Below are positions 33,335 through 45,006 of a stretch of DNA of 64,000 bases, piece after piece. How positions within the stretch are numbered: the stretch's first letter is position 1; the number at the start of each line of letters is the position of its first letter. Under the pieces are notes generated by a model. That model was not told the DNA's origin and did not search any database. It was given only the letters and a program-made list of their open reading frames with translations. The position numbers and the translations under genes were made by a program. The DNA is from Macrocystis pyrifera (taxonomy: Eukaryota; Sar; Phaeophyceae; Laminariales; Laminariaceae), in contig JASSKH010000007.1 in assembly GCA_031763025.1 (NCBI GenBank), positions 6,835,930 through 6,899,929 of the forward strand, given 5' to 3'.

Positions 33335-33720
33335 AGAAATACAAAATACTCGTGATGCATTCCCAGCTGCCCTGTTGTACGGTGAGCATCACCAACCCTT
33401 CTCTCGCGTTTTTTTTTGCTCCATTGTCACACCATACACCTGGTACCATGTCTTTCGTGCACAGCGTCAACGACAATTAATTGATCATATACCAATACCT
33501 CCCCAAGACATGAGAACCGTTTGGGTCAAATATTGCCAGGGCTGGACACTACTGGCCGACTCAAATCAGTAGCGATGACACTGCCGTCAAAATCAATCAG
33601 TATACTGCATTGGATTGGTATGGCAGGAGCATACTGGATTGCAGCAGTATGCTGGATTGCATCAGTATACTGCCTCTCTCCTCACTCTTCCCCAAAAACA
33701 TCTGGTGGGTTCCCGTACTA

Positions 33721-33825
33721 TTACGGGGGACCATAGTAAATAGGACCAAATATTGTTACTAAAAATGGGTAAATATATAGTTTTTAATGTATACTAAAGG
33801 TCCTATTAACTATGGACCCACGTAA
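33721..33825 (+). mobile_element. TA-MITE 24 (hybrid ends)
   Basis: Left end AGTAAATAGGACC, right end CTATTAACTATGGACCC; TA on both flanks. Confidence 0.9.
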
Positions 33826-34046
33826 TATAATAAAGGCGCGTTCGTTGGGCGTATACGCTAAGACAAAACTACTGGCGAATGTACTGGCCGGGTCAACCAG
33901 TAGACCACCACTAATACTGCCAGCACTTTCTAGTAATACTGCTGCACAAGCAGTAGCGCCAGTGCCCAGCCCTAAAATATTAATATGGAAACGGTGCTAC
34001 TAATAATATTTTCGGGACCTGGTACGATTGGTTGACTACTGTAGTA

Positions 34047-34151
34047 TTACGGGGGACCACAGTAAATAGGACCAAATATTGATAGTGAAAATAGGGAAGT
34101 ATATAGAATTTTGTGCATACCGTAGGTCCTATTTACTGTGGTCCCCCGTAA
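34047..34151 (+). mobile_element. TA-MITE 25
   Basis: CAGTAAATAGG / TTTACTGTGGTCC: matching changes in both arms keep the pairing. Confidence 0.9.
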
Positions 34152-34157
34152 CAGTGG

Positions 34158-34159
<2 letters not shown>

Positions 34160-34191
<32 letters not shown>

Positions 34192-34511
34192 CATCACTTT
34201 TACTTTCCAGCCCACTCGTAGGAGGTTTTACCCTCGACGATCTTCTGGACAAGCCGTGGTCACAGGTAGTAGGTGTCGTCCCTTCTCCCCCCTGGTACGT
34301 GCCTTTTATTTTTTTATCGCGCATAGGGTTCAGCATTCCCACTGCTCGTCGATTTTCATCGAATGTAGAGCTAACTCACGCTCTCGCGCTTTCCGCTAAT
34401 CAATTTTGTGCAAGAAAAAGTCCCTATGGGCATGCACTCGGTGAGACTCGAACTCACGAAATTGATCTTGATAGGCTCGCGGACCACCTACCAAGCCACC
34501 GGGGACGCCGG
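34160..34511 (-). mobile_element. SINE-A copy A3
   Basis: Starts with poly-T of 30 (poly-A tail on the minus strand) and ends with the complement of the tRNA-like head (GGGGACGCCGG). An extra TAGTAGG-type insertion lies near 34268. Confidence 0.92.
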
Positions 34512-34958
34512 TGCGTGCATGGTCAAGATCGATGGATGGCGCCCCGACCCCTTAAGGGCCAATAGGTTGCCAGTAGCTACCCTAATGGCTCAGACGCCTT
34601 CCAAGGAGCGGGGGGCGGGGGGGACTGGCGGGGAGATATATCGTTTTATGTATGCGACGAATGAATAAAATGGGCACATATATAACCAATCGTTGGGGCA
34701 CCACAGGGGGACGCGAATCTTCTTCGTCGACGTCCCTGCAACCACATACGCCCAGACCCACCCAGACCCACCCACCGATCTGTTAATATGTATGTGTCTG
34801 GGCGTATGTATGTGTATGTGTGCACCACCCGCCCACAAGGTATCACCCATCACCCGCCACCCACCACCCACCCACCACCCATCACCGATATTTTAATATA
34901 CTGTACCTGGAACCAGAGCTGCACCGTTCTTCTTGTCCGCCGTTCGTCTTGACATTAA

Positions 34959-35047
34959 CCCCTTAAGTACCGCAGTCCCGATTTGGGGACAAACCAGTCT
35001 AATTCCAAGTGATTTGTCCCCAAAACGGGACTGCGGTAGTAAAACGG
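34959..35047. mobile_element. piggyBac-like MITE P9 (best TTAA flanks)
   Basis: 89 bp between TTAA at 34955 and TTAA at 35048; left CCCCTTAAGTACCGCAGTCC, right GGACTGCGGTAGTAAAACGG. This is the copy that defines the family. Confidence 0.88.
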
Positions 35048-35379
35048 TTAACATTTTCATAAGTCTCGGGTTATACATAAATACATAAATACCAACCAGG
35101 CACCAACTGCCCAACGTGATGCTATGAATAGTTTGTAGATAAAGTTGCCGTGCGTCCTAAGGATTGACGCGCGCGCGCTGGCAGAGCAGGCGCGCTGATA
35201 CCAGGAAACCATGGTATGTACCAGGTAGCAGCTGACACATGTTAATATCAATGGTAATGGATTCATCATTACGTGGTTATTTGTTCGTGGCTATCCGTGC
35301 CACCAGGGTTTAAGCCCATCTATATAGTTGTTTGTTTGTGGTATTCGCAAATCAGGAGGGAGGATTAATCGCGCGCGCG

Positions 35380-35406
35380 CGCGCGGGGGGGGGGGGGGGG
35401 GGGGGG
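35380..35406. repeat. CG dinucleotide run and 20-G tract
   Basis: CGCGCGCGCGCGCG directly followed by G20, an unusual Z-DNA/G-tract junction. Confidence 0.85.
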
Positions 35407-35850
35407 TGCACGGCATGCGTGCACGGCATGTATGTATATGTTGTGTGCATGCATTATTATGAGTGTCATGCGATGGGAGTGTCGAATAAGCCCGGAGGGA
35501 GATACTCTCGAGCTGGGGTGCGCGCCAGAGCACGCACGCAATATTCGGGGATAGGTCTACTATTATTATTATTATTATTAATAACTGCCGTATGTACAGT
35601 AGTAGCAGTATACAAGTACATGTGTATATGGAGTGTACAGGTATGTACAACAGCTGCTATACCGCGGTGTACGATAGGAGGGATATTCTACAGCTACTAC
35701 TTACTGCTGCTGTACTACCCTTCTCGTGCGGCGAAGAAAGGAGAAACGAAAGGCTGACGACGCGAAACAGCAAACCAACGAACACTCCACCACTACCGTT
35801 GGGTTCGTCAGGTGTGCCTTCACAAAAGGACGAGGCCTGGGCATATACAT

Positions 35851-35890
<40 letters not shown>

Positions 35891-35941
35891 TGGAATACAT
35901 ACTGTTGACATACACACATATACTTACAAACTACTGTACTA

Positions 35942-36046
35942 TTACGGGGGTCCATAGTTAACAGGACCAAATTTTGTTAGTAAAAATAGGTAAACATATA
36001 GGTTTTTATGTATACCATAGGTCCTGTTAACTATGTACCCCCGTAA
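35942..36046 (+). mobile_element. TA-MITE 26
   Basis: GTTAACAGGACC-type, complete, TA on both flanks. Confidence 0.92.
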
Positions 36047-36475
36047 TACTACATACGGCAGTTATTGATATTAATAGTTTTAGCGTTTGACGGCGTTGCG
36101 GGCGCTGTGAACTCGCATCCTGGTTGCGAAGAATGAGTCGTCGACTGTGAGGACGCCGCTGGAGAGGCAGGGTCCATGTTCCGGTATCGCGGGGGCGCGG
36201 CAGCGATGGGGTAGGTTTTGGCTGAAGGGGTGGGTGGCCGGGTGAAGTGGCTCTCTGGGAATGCGTCCGGGGTGGAAGGAGGCAGGAGATGGGTAAGCAG
36301 GCGACTTGGTGGATGTTGCGGGGGAGTACCAACTGTCTCTTAGATACCGTTGTCGGTGGGGGTCACTCGGGTGGAGGGTGTGGCGGTGCTCATCGGCTCG
36401 TAGGGCCTGCAAGGAAAAGGAGGGGGGGGGGGGGGGAGTCCTGGCGGACGGACGTCAGCACTCGCCCTAGATGGT

Positions 36476-36523
36476 TGAAGTGATGGAGTAGCACATCCAT
36501 TGTATAGGAACGCATTTTTTTTT

Positions 36524-36566
<43 letters not shown>

Positions 36567-37380
36567 CCATCATCACTTTTACTTTTCAGCCCACTCGTAG
36601 GAGGTTTTACCCTCGACGATCTTCTGGACAAGCTGTGGTCACAGGTGTCGTCCCTTCTCCCCCCCAGTGCGTGCCTTTTTTTATCGCGCATAGGGTTCAG
36701 CATTCCCACTGCTCGTCGATTTTCATCGAATGTAGCTAACTCACGCTCTCGCGCATTCCGCCTATCATTTTTTTACGCAAGAAAAATTCCCTACGAGCAT
36801 GCACTCAGTGAGACTTGAACCCACGAAATTGATCTTGATAGGCACGCGGACCACCTACCAAGCCACCGGGGACGCCGGCTATACCCGTATGCGAACCTTG
36901 TATGGTTGCACATAGCTCTTTGCAGACACCTAACATACCTGTAGACGAATATTATATGGTTGTATGTAGACTCGTAGGAATGTATCTGTTGGCGAATCTT
37001 ATATGGATATACATAGCTCTTCGGGAATATTTAGTGGAGCACTTCAGACATCTCCCCTGCCCGCAGAACATTATGTTGTAAGTCTGGGGACTTTCTGTAT
37101 GACAACGTCCCGGCAGAGAACATTTTGTTATAGTTGGGAATATTCTGTATGACAACGTCCCGATATACTGTATCTGATTACAGGTTGGTTTTGGTCTACG
37201 TCTGGGCTGAGTTGTGTTCCTGGCGAAGCCCACTACCGCTCACTCGAGTTTCTCTCAACTCACTTGAGGAGCATTGATAAGAAGTTCGTGAACTACAAGC
37301 AGCGTGCTCTACCCAGTACCAACATCCCTATGCCCCTTACCAGCTTATATCTCCGCACCCCACTTCACATTGGGCGACGT
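36476..37380 (+). repeat. repeat E copy 1, interrupted by SINE-A A4
   Basis: Starts TGATGGAGTAGCACATCCAT and ends near CACCCCACTTCACA, about 530 bases without the SINE. TG...CA ends and size could suit a solo LTR, but no retroelement core or clear flanking duplication is seen, so the class is open. Confidence 0.7.
36514..36879 (-). mobile_element. SINE-A copy A4, inserted in repeat E
   Basis: Poly-T of more than 45 with one A, body, then head ending GGGGACGCCGGC. Repeat E sequence is interrupted between GTATAGGAACGCA and TATACCCGTATGCG; uninterrupted versions are at 37735 and 46316. Confidence 0.92.
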
Positions 37381-37552
37381 CGGCTAGGACTGGTCACCAC
37401 TGAGCTAGGCGCACCTGCTTCTCACAGCCTTCTTCTACCCTCCCCGACTCATGTCACCCTGTGAGCATCATCATCATGAAAGGCTTTCTATTTTTGAGTT
37501 CCGAGTCAATTTTTTTTACATGCGCTGTTTTAAACATTCGATTATTTTTTGA

Positions 37553-38255
37553 GTGAGGCGTCGAAGCCTCACTACGGTGTGGGGTAGATCTATTACCTTA
37601 TTTCCGTGTTAAATAGCCGCATCTTCGATCTCTCTTCCCGATTTTGGGATGAGATGGTCATCATCCTTTTATCTCCGTGACATCTGCATCTACGACTATT
37701 CAGGGTGGGCTAACGTGATGGAGTAGCACATCCATTGTATAGGAACGCATATGCCCGTGAGCGGATCCTTGCATGGTTGCACATAGCTCTTTGCAGATAC
37801 CAGACAAAACTGTAGACGAGTATTATATGGTTATGTGTAGACTCGCAGGAATATATCTGCAGGCGAATAATATATGGATATACATAGCTCTTCGGGAATA
37901 TTCAGTGGAGCACTTCAGACATCCCCTTTACCCGCGGAACATTATGTTAGAAGTCTGGGAACCTTCTGTATGACAACGTCCCGGCAGAGAACATTATGTT
38001 ATAGTTGGGAATATTCTGTATGACAACGTCCCGATAGACTTTATCTGCATGTACAGGTTGGTTCTGGTCGACGTCTGGGCTGAGTTGTGTTCCTGACGAA
38101 GCCCACTATCGCTCACTCGAGTTCTCTCTCTTTCTCTCAATTCACTTGAGGAGCATAAATAAGAAGTTCGTGAACAACAAGCAAGCGTACTCTACCCAGC
38201 ACCGACATCCCTGTGCCCCTTACCGGCTTATATCTCTGGACCCCACTTCACATCC
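37553..38255 (+). repeat. repeat E copy 2, uninterrupted
   Basis: Includes an upstream ~165 base block (GAAGCCTCACTACGGTGTGG, CTTCCCGATTTTGGGATGAG) also present before copy 3, then the body as in copy 1. Confidence 0.75.
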
Positions 38256-38304
38256 ACCATTGCCAATAGTATGTATCCTACCATGTATATGTATATATGC
38301 CCAT

Positions 38305-38660
38305 GTTAAGGTCTTAGTCCGTTGGGCTAAAGGTAAAAGGTTGACCAATCGCCTACCCAATCTAAGCCTCATAACACTCTCCCCCCCTGGAACGGACCGG
38401 ATATACGGGTCGACGCGTGACACCACACGCGGTTCCAATTTCTGGGGATCCAGAAGTATTTTTTTCAGATTCTTGACATGAGGAAATTCACTTTTCTTGA
38501 AAAAGCGATTTCATGGTGGACGTGGGATTCGAACTCACGACCAACGACCCATGTCCTGCCGACGACGCCATTTGTTAAGGTCTTAGTCCGTTGGGCTAAA
38601 GGTAAAAGGTTAACCAATCGCCTACCCAATCTAAGCCTCATAACACCCAGGCCTCTTCCT
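38305..38660 (-). mobile_element. SINE-B copy B8, tandem one-and-a-half unit
   Basis: One full reverse unit (tRNA-like end at 38515-38560) with the 80-base block TTAAGGTCTTAGTCCGTTGG...CCTCATAACAC present at both 38306 and 38573. This shows the unit can lie in tandem. Confidence 0.8.
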
Positions 38661-38944
38661 TGTGTGAAGGCACCTGACGAACCCAACAGTGATTTAGTGT
38701 TTGTTGGTTTGCTGTTTTCCGTCGTCAGCCTTTCTTTTCTCCTTTCTTCGCAGCACTAAAGAGTAGTACAGCAGCAGCAAGTAGTAGTAGCTGTATATCT
38801 TCTATCGTATACTGCAGTAGTAGCTGTTGTTTATATTTGCACACTCCAGCACTGGCACTACAAATACTAACTTAACTTGTTGTGCTACTTACCGCAGTAT
38901 AAACAATAATAACAGTAGTATCAGCAATACCATTGAGGAGTAGT

Positions 38945-39330
38945 GAAGGAACGCCGACTCCAAATTGTCTCGGTGGCTACACAGGTCGCCATCTCGAAGA
39001 GAGTGTCGCGATTCAAACTCCAGCTTAGGGTTCGACAGGAGAAGAGGCAGGGGGGGGGGAGGGTGTGACAGACCCACATCGATGGCGTGGGGATCGAGCT
39101 TGGATGCGGCTTAGGATTAGGAGTAGAACGTAAAGAGTACATATTGAGATAGCAGAGGAAGGAGCAAAGACAACACATAGAGTATCGTAGATAAAGCATA
39201 GAAGGAAGTAGACATAGAAGGCAGATATACCTTGTGCATAGGTTTCCTTTGTTTCCGGGCATTTCTTCTTTCAGGAATGTTTTGAGTGATCAACGTTCAA
39301 GCTCATGCTGCACATTGTTGGATGGCAAGC
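38945..39330 (-). repeat. repeat D copy 3
   Basis: Reverse copy; shows both the extension of copy 2 and the hairpin block, with a G tract at 39050. Confidence 0.8.
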
Positions 39331-39356
39331 ATATCAGTAATAGCACTAAAAGTAGT

Positions 39357-39412
39357 AATACGGGGGACCATAGTAAATAGGACCTGCGGTACACACCAAA
39401 ACCTACCTGGTA
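39357..39412 (-). mobile_element. TA-MITE 27, left half only
   Basis: AGTAAATAGGACC end kept; ACCTACCTGGTATAC at 39401 is a TA-CCTGG-TA insertion; the right half is missing. Confidence 0.8.
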
Positions 39413-39654
39413 TACAAGTATAAATACAACTATAATTACGATTTTTGGGGTCGTTGTCACTTGCTAGCTCTTGGCAGACAGACCGACTGATAGACAGCTC
39501 TTCGCAAGCAGCCCTTCTTCTTTGAAACAGCCGAACAGCCAAACAGCCAAACAACCTTTCTTCTTTCTTCTTCCGCAAACTGCCAACCAATAGACAGCTC
39601 TTCGCACGGCGCCTAAAAGAGGCGTCTCGCCTTCGACGAACGGCATAGATAGGT

Positions 39655-42408
39655 GCAGCTGTCGGCGGCCAAGCTGCTGCTGTCGGTGGCGAACCTGCTG
39701 GTGCTGCAACCCCCGCCTCTCCCTTCTCCACGCCCCCTAAGCTCACCTCCCCCTCGTCGAGAGGCGCGTGGTCCTCGCCCTCTGGCAAGAGAGCGGCAAC
39801 GACAAAGACCGACCTGGTGCCGGCTGTTGTTTGCGACCAGTGCACGGACCAGCACTTGGTCAAGAACTCCGCGCCTGGTGGCACAAACGTGGCCTTCGCC
39901 ACCTGCAAGGATCTCACGTGCGCTGGTGGCGGGATCATCCTGACAGGGCAACCGACTGCGAGTTCTGTGCTCGCCCGATCAAGGAAGGGACTGTCTCGTA
40001 CTCCCTCGAGACTGCTGACGGTGGTGAGTGTCTTACGTCTATTGTGCTACCGTATGTTGCCAGTACGTTTTTTGGGGGTTTTCAATTGCCTTTTTGCATA
40101 CAAATCTACGTCAAAGCGTTTTTTTTTTTTTTTTTACTCATCCATGCTCGTTCTTTCCCCTTCGTGCGTTGCGTCGGCTCCTCTTACACATAGTGCACGC
40201 GAACGCGCACATGCACAACTGTTTGCGGGACGTGAACGAAGGAACGGAGGATTCAGCTGTCGCCGTCACCGCTGCACCGAACGACGTAAGTGCTGCTGCT
40301 ACTGTGGTGCTTTTTCGGTGCATGCACACGATTTCTGTGTGTACATGTTTTGGTGACCCTACGTACTCTTTTTGCTCGTGTTCGGCTGCCGCTGCCGCTG
40401 CCGCTGCTGCTGCTGCTGACGTCAGCGCCACGCCATGAGTGCTGCTGCTGCTGTGCACCTGCTTCTCCTGTGCACTCGCTGCTGCTGTAGTGCTGCTGCG
40501 TTGTTGCCGTGCTGTGCACCTGCTGCTCCTGTGCACTTGCTGCTGTTGTATGTAGTGCTGCTGCGTTGTTGCCGTGCATCATGCTGGAAGCGTACGACAT
40601 ATTTTCGGATCGTCAATTCCGTAGGTTTTGCGATGGCGGCATACCAGGGTACATGCTTTTTTTCTTCCTTATTTTCATATCGTTGCTATGCTGCTGCTGC
40701 TGCTGCCAACGCTGCGGCGATTCGTTGCAGCTTCTGCTGCTGCTAATGCTGTACCTGCTTGTGCTGCTGCTGCTGCTTATGCTGCCGCAATATCCACTGA
40801 ATGTTCGTATGTACTCGGATTACTGTTTTTCTAGGTCGTTTTTGTACCCAAATGGTTCTTTTGATGCGTAAAAAAAATATTTTTGTCGTTTTGCTCCTGC
40901 ATTTTGCGTACGTACTGCTTTTTTCTCGTTTTTGGCTTGGTTATTTTCATATCGTTGCTATGCTGCTGCTGTGGTGCTGCTGCGTTGTTGCCGTACATCA
41001 TGCTGCACTTGTGTGTGTACATATTTCGGTATCGTCAATGAAATTCCGTAGGTTTTGCGATGGCGGCATACCAGGGTACATACTTTTTTTCTCCCTTATT
41101 TTCATATCGTTGCTATGCTGCTGCTGCCAACGCGGATTATTGTTTTTATTGGCCATTTTTGTACCCAAATGGTTTTTGTGATGCGTAAAAAAAATATTTT
41201 GGGTGTTTTGCTCCTGCATTTTGCGTACGTACTACTTTGTCTCGTATTTCGTATTGTTGCTATGCTGCTGCTGCGTTGTTGCCGTACAGCATGCGGAGGT
41301 GGATCTATAGTGAGGTACCAAAAATACTTTTCGGACGGCCTCGGGGTACATACTTTTTTTCTCCCTTCTTTTCATATCGTTGCTATGCTGCTGCTGCCAA
41401 TGCTGTGGCGATCCGTTGCTGCTGCTTCTGCTGCTGCTGCTGCTGCTGCTCTGCTTTTAGTGCTGCCACAATATTCACTGAATGGTTGTATGTATTCGGA
41501 TAATTGTGTTTCCTGGTCGTTTTGTGGCGCTGCTGCGTTGTTGCCGTACATCATGCTGGACATGATTTGTGTGTCTATTACACTTACCTTGTGCGTGCCT
41601 ACATATTTCTGTATCGTCAACGATTTTTTTTTTGTGGTGCTGCTGCGTTGTTGCCTACATTATGCTGGACGTGATTTGTGTGTGTACTGTACTACACTTG
41701 TGTGTGTACATATTTCTGTATCGTCAATGAAATTGCGTACTTGCTGCTTCTGCTGCTGCTGCTGCCGTCGTATAGCAAGCGATTACGTACTGTTGTTGTG
41801 CCGCTGTAGAGCAATACAAATAATGAACTCTGCCCCCCCCCCCCCTTCCCCCTCCCCCGCCATTCCCTGCACGCCACTCCCGCCCCGCGCACCCTATGTT
41901 TACTTCGACCAGGTCCGTGGCAAGTGCTACAACTGCCGCCTGACGGACTCCACCATCAAAGACGGAGACATCATCATCAAGCGCAAAAAGACTCCCTTCC
42001 ATTTCGCCTGCTCCAGGGCTTCGCGGAATTCCGAAGCAGTACGCCAAGCAGATTGTCGCCATCCAGGACGAACGAAAGGAAACAAATTGTTTCCCACATT
42101 TCCCACAATCACGATTCTTTCTTCCTACACATATCCAACGGGTTCAACAGCGAACAGATCCACATTCTGGGCCTCACGCTTCGTTACTACAGCAGCCTGG
42201 AAGACTATTTACATATCATGTCTCATCCAAACTCCTATGCTGGCTACATCGAAATCGCGGCCGCCCAGCAACTATACAACATTTCCATAACCGTTGTCGT
42301 TGCCGGCACTGCTGCTTTCTCTCCTGTCCCAAACCTTCCTTTAAACAACAGCCTGTATGTTGTATATCATCCACATGCCAAGCACTACTCCACTCTCTCC
42401 CCACACTG
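39655..42408 (+). CDS. Cys-pair zinc-binding-like protein with OTU-protease-like C-terminus, split or decayed
   Basis: Probably a deubiquitinase-like host gene. The first coding block (39655-40023) follows a likely acceptor at about 39650 and carries CDQC, then CKDLTC, then CEFCARPIKEG; it ends at a GTGAGT donor at 40024. The last block opens near 41913 after a CAG acceptor with KCYNC, DGDIII and FHFAC, a CxxC...HxxC pattern like treble-clef or PARP-type fingers. It continues to ISHNHDSFFLHISN, YLHIMSHPNSYAGYIEIAA, LYNISITVV and NNSLYVVYHPHAKHYSTL before a stop at 42408. The YxxxMS...GxIE...YNxxI...HYS order is that of the C-terminal half of OTU cysteine proteases; HY would hold the catalytic His. 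The DGNCLF Cys motif is not visible. Frames change at short runs near 39930, 42015 and 42075. It could be a pseudogene, or the OTU block could be a separate gene. Confidence 0.5.
40400..41780 (+). repeat. CTG-rich degenerate tandem repeat within an intron
   Basis: Three to four units of 250-430 bases sharing GTGCTGCTGCGTTGTTGCCG, CATCATGCTGGA, GGTTTTGCGATGGCGGCATA, CATATCGTTGCTATGCTGCT, GTACCCAAATGG and GCTCCTGCATTTTGCGTACG. Lies between the coding blocks of the OTU-like gene. Confidence 0.85.
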
Positions 42409-42627
42409 ATGAAATATGTTTATTCTTATTATTAGACGAATGTCATTCTTGCTCTTGCGTCACCCGATCTTACGTTTCACATTACATTCATAAATAAAGG
42501 CGATTATTACATCCTTCACCGTTTCTCACACAAATACATTTAGTTTGGTTGGCTTTGGGCTATTGCCCCAATTAATTGCAGATATATGTACAAGAAACGA
42601 CGGAATACCCACTCCGAAGGAAAGCCT

Positions 42628-42684
42628 TGTATTTATCTATTTTTACAAATAATATTTGGTCCTATTTACTATGGTCCCTCGTAG
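42628..42684 (-). mobile_element. TA-MITE 28, right half only
   Basis: TATTTGGTCCTATTTACTAT with TGGTCCCTCGTAG end; the left half is missing. Confidence 0.8.
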
Positions 42685-42764
42685 TAGTAGGTCCACGACT
42701 CTAACCGATAGTACACGGCTGCTGCTGCTGTCGTCGACGCCGTTTATTAATAGTAAGGTGTTAT

Positions 42765-43110
42765 CGTGTGTAGTCTGTTGTGGGCTACTGGTAAAAGGTT
42801 CATTAACCGATCGCCCTCGTGCCATATACCCAAACCGATTCTGCCCTGCCCCCTCTGGAATGGCGGGATATTCAGGTCCAGACCGGCTTTGTTTACGGGC
42901 AGAGGGTGTCACCCATACGAATGAGGTTCCAATTTCTGGGGACCCCCCCTGCTGGGAAATAATTTTTTTTCTCGGGTTTTTTTCTTCAGGTTCGACATTG
43001 GGGACATTCTATTTTTCTTTTGCGAAAAAAAAGGCTTATTCTTATAGAGGGTGGAGAGGTCCGAAGTCGCGAAGTAAACACAAACCCCAATGTTCTGCCG
43101 TCGACGCCAT
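42765..43110 (-). mobile_element. SINE-B copy B9, diverged
   Basis: GTTGTGGGCTACTGGTAAAA, GATCGCC, GGTTCCAATTTCTGGGGA and GCCGTCGACGCCATAT occur in family order, with longer spacing and poly-T in the middle. Confidence 0.65.
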
Positions 43111-43569
43111 ATACCGGAAAAGCGTTCGCACAGGGAGGGGAGTGGCGCGATCGTTTGTTCAGCGCTCGCTTTTTCCATTAGGGGAAGAGGTTAAGGCTGC
43201 TACTCGCCAATAATAATATACCTGGTACCTGGTACTCGGACCAAGCCAACAAAGCTACACCGTAGTCAGCGTGTTTTCGGAAATAATCCGTCTGGTCGAG
43301 AGCCTTCCACAAAAATCTACCACTCTGTCTCTAAATATTTTACCCGTTTACATTGAATATTAATGGATAAACGGACCGTATATTTCTTGATAGAGTGGTA
43401 GCAGTTACTAATGGTAATGTTCGATTTTATTTAGAGAACCCTTCCTTATACCGTTCGTTGTCGAGAACGAAGGGCGCCGAAAAAACGATCCCCACTCCTT
43501 TCTCCTGTGCGAACTCGACGCTCTTCACTCTTTACGATGTATATGTAAACGCTGAAAAAGGTATTTATT

Positions 43570-43660
43570 GTTAATAGTCTGTTGGGAAAAAAGGTTATCC
43601 CGATTTCCTCACTACCCAAACCAAGCCTGATAAAACTCTCCCTCTCTAACTGGCGAAAAT
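43570..43660 (-). mobile_element. SINE-B fragment B10
   Basis: TAGTCTGTTGGG, AAAAGGTTATCCCGATTTCC, ACCCAAACCAAGCCTGATAA: tail junction segment only, preceded by TTGTTAATAG as in B5. Confidence 0.55.
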
Positions 43661-43693
43661 AAAGGGTAACCGATTATACAGCTGCCTTGAAAC

Positions 43694-43725
<32 letters not shown>

Positions 43726-43910
43726 TTCTGTTTTTTTTTCTGTTTTTTTAAAAAAAACAACACTACTACCTGCTACTTCGCACCCACACTATTATTAATA
43801 GTCCGCCGTACGATGCTCACTCATCCACAGACCCTGATTTTTCGGAGATTCGAACCCTCCACCCCATCCCCATAAGCATTCATTTATTGTTGATTCTTGG
43901 GTTGCCTTGA

Positions 43911-43993
43911 CTCTTTAAGGGCAAACTGCAGTCCCACTTTGGGGACACATCATTCTGACTACAAGGGGTTTGTTCCCATAACGGGACTGAGGA
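43911..43993. mobile_element. piggyBac-like MITE P10
   Basis: CTCTTTAAGGGCAAACTGCA left and ATAACGGGACTGAGG right arms. Confidence 0.75.
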
Positions 43994-43997
43994 ACTA

Positions 43998-44101
43998 TTA
44001 CGGGGGACCATAGTAAATAGGACCTATGGTACAACAAAAACCTATATATTTACCATTTTTTACTACCAATATTGGGTCCTATTAACTATGCCCCCCCGCA
44101 A
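43998..44101 (-). mobile_element. TA-MITE 29 (hybrid ends)
   Basis: Left AGTAAATAGGACC, right CCTATTAACTATGCCCC. It adjoins a piggyBac-like MITE at 43911-43993. Confidence 0.88.
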
Positions 44102-44182
44102 TATTAGTAATATTGTTATTAGTAGTGTACTGCTAATACTACGTACTACTAACTATATTGTTGTTTGTGTTCTTCATATCAA

Positions 44183-44290
44183 ACCGTTCTTTCCACCCGT
44201 CGACATCCACCACAACCAGAGTCCGGTGCCGATTCTTCGATCCTAGAGAGATACAAGCTCGGTTTGTGTGATGACAAAAACTACGACACA
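44183..44290 (+). repeat. repeat G copy 1
   Basis: AACCGTTCTTTCCACCCGTC, GTGCCGATTCTTCGATCC and TAGAGAGATACAAG; five copies in the window. Confidence 0.7.
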
Positions 44291-44308
44291 GATATGCTAC
44301 TATTACTA

Positions 44309-44414
44309 CTACGGGGGGTACATAGTTAACAGGACCTATGGTGTACATAAAAACCTATATATTTGCCTATTTTTACTAACAAAATTTGGTCCCGTTAACT
44401 ATGGACCCCTGTAA
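44309..44414 (-). mobile_element. TA-MITE 30
   Basis: GTTAACAGGACC / CGTTAACTATGGACCC, complete. Confidence 0.9.
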
Positions 44415-44589
44415 TATTAATATTATAGGGGTCTGTACGTTTTTGTGAAGGTGTGAAGCGGAGACATATTACCTACTGAGCTATATAGGGGTAATAAAGA
44501 TCGATCGTCTTCAGCCTTTCCTTTGCGCCGCATTCGGAATATGACGTCGTTTGTCAATGGTGCGGGCGCTGCGGTGGTCACCTTCTGTT

Positions 44590-44900
44590 GATACCAGGAC
44601 AATTACCTAGCCCAGGGCAATCCTCTGAACGGCGGGTTCTTTGGGGCGCCGGCCCCGTAAACGGCCGTACGCTGACTGACCTACATACCCGCTTCGCTCC
44701 AATACCTGGGGAACCAGGTACACACGTTTCTCAGGGACGCACGCGCAAGCGTGTCTACAAAAGAAACGTTCGAAGCGAGATTCGAACCTGTGTCCTCGGC
44801 GACGTCGAAATGCGAAGGTGTTGTTTGCTGAGCATATATATGTGGGTAAAAGACCTATCGATCAGCCAGCCCAGGGTAATCCTTGTGTTATCTGGTTGCA
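44590..44900 (-). mobile_element. tRNA-like SINE, distant SINE-B relative
   Basis: GCGAGATTCGAACCTGTGTC (44777) looks like a reversed T arm and ends a unit with a similar head/tail layout. Sequence outside the boxes differs, so this may be another family. Confidence 0.4.
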
Positions 44901-45006
44901 AGTGTGATACGGGATGATATACCACAGCTCGTTAGGACCGTTTCCCTTACGAACTGGTGTGATACTACTGCCGTGCGCACGATATTTCGTACTTGTTTGT
45001 TAACTA

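Larger units (their letters stand above)
35052..36475. other. intergenic with TA-MITE 26 and a GC-rich patch
   Basis: 36090-36470 is GC-richer, with minus frames rich in Pro/Arg/His and no family signature; possibly part of an exon, not supported further. Confidence 0.4.

Noticed and set aside
36090-36470. Pro/Arg-rich minus-strand gene
   Set aside because: Overlapping frames of similar length on both strands, no splice signals or family match.
41055-42290. 411-codon plus-strand open frame
   Set aside because: Most of it translates CTG-rich intron repeat; only its end overlaps real coding sequence of the OTU-like gene.
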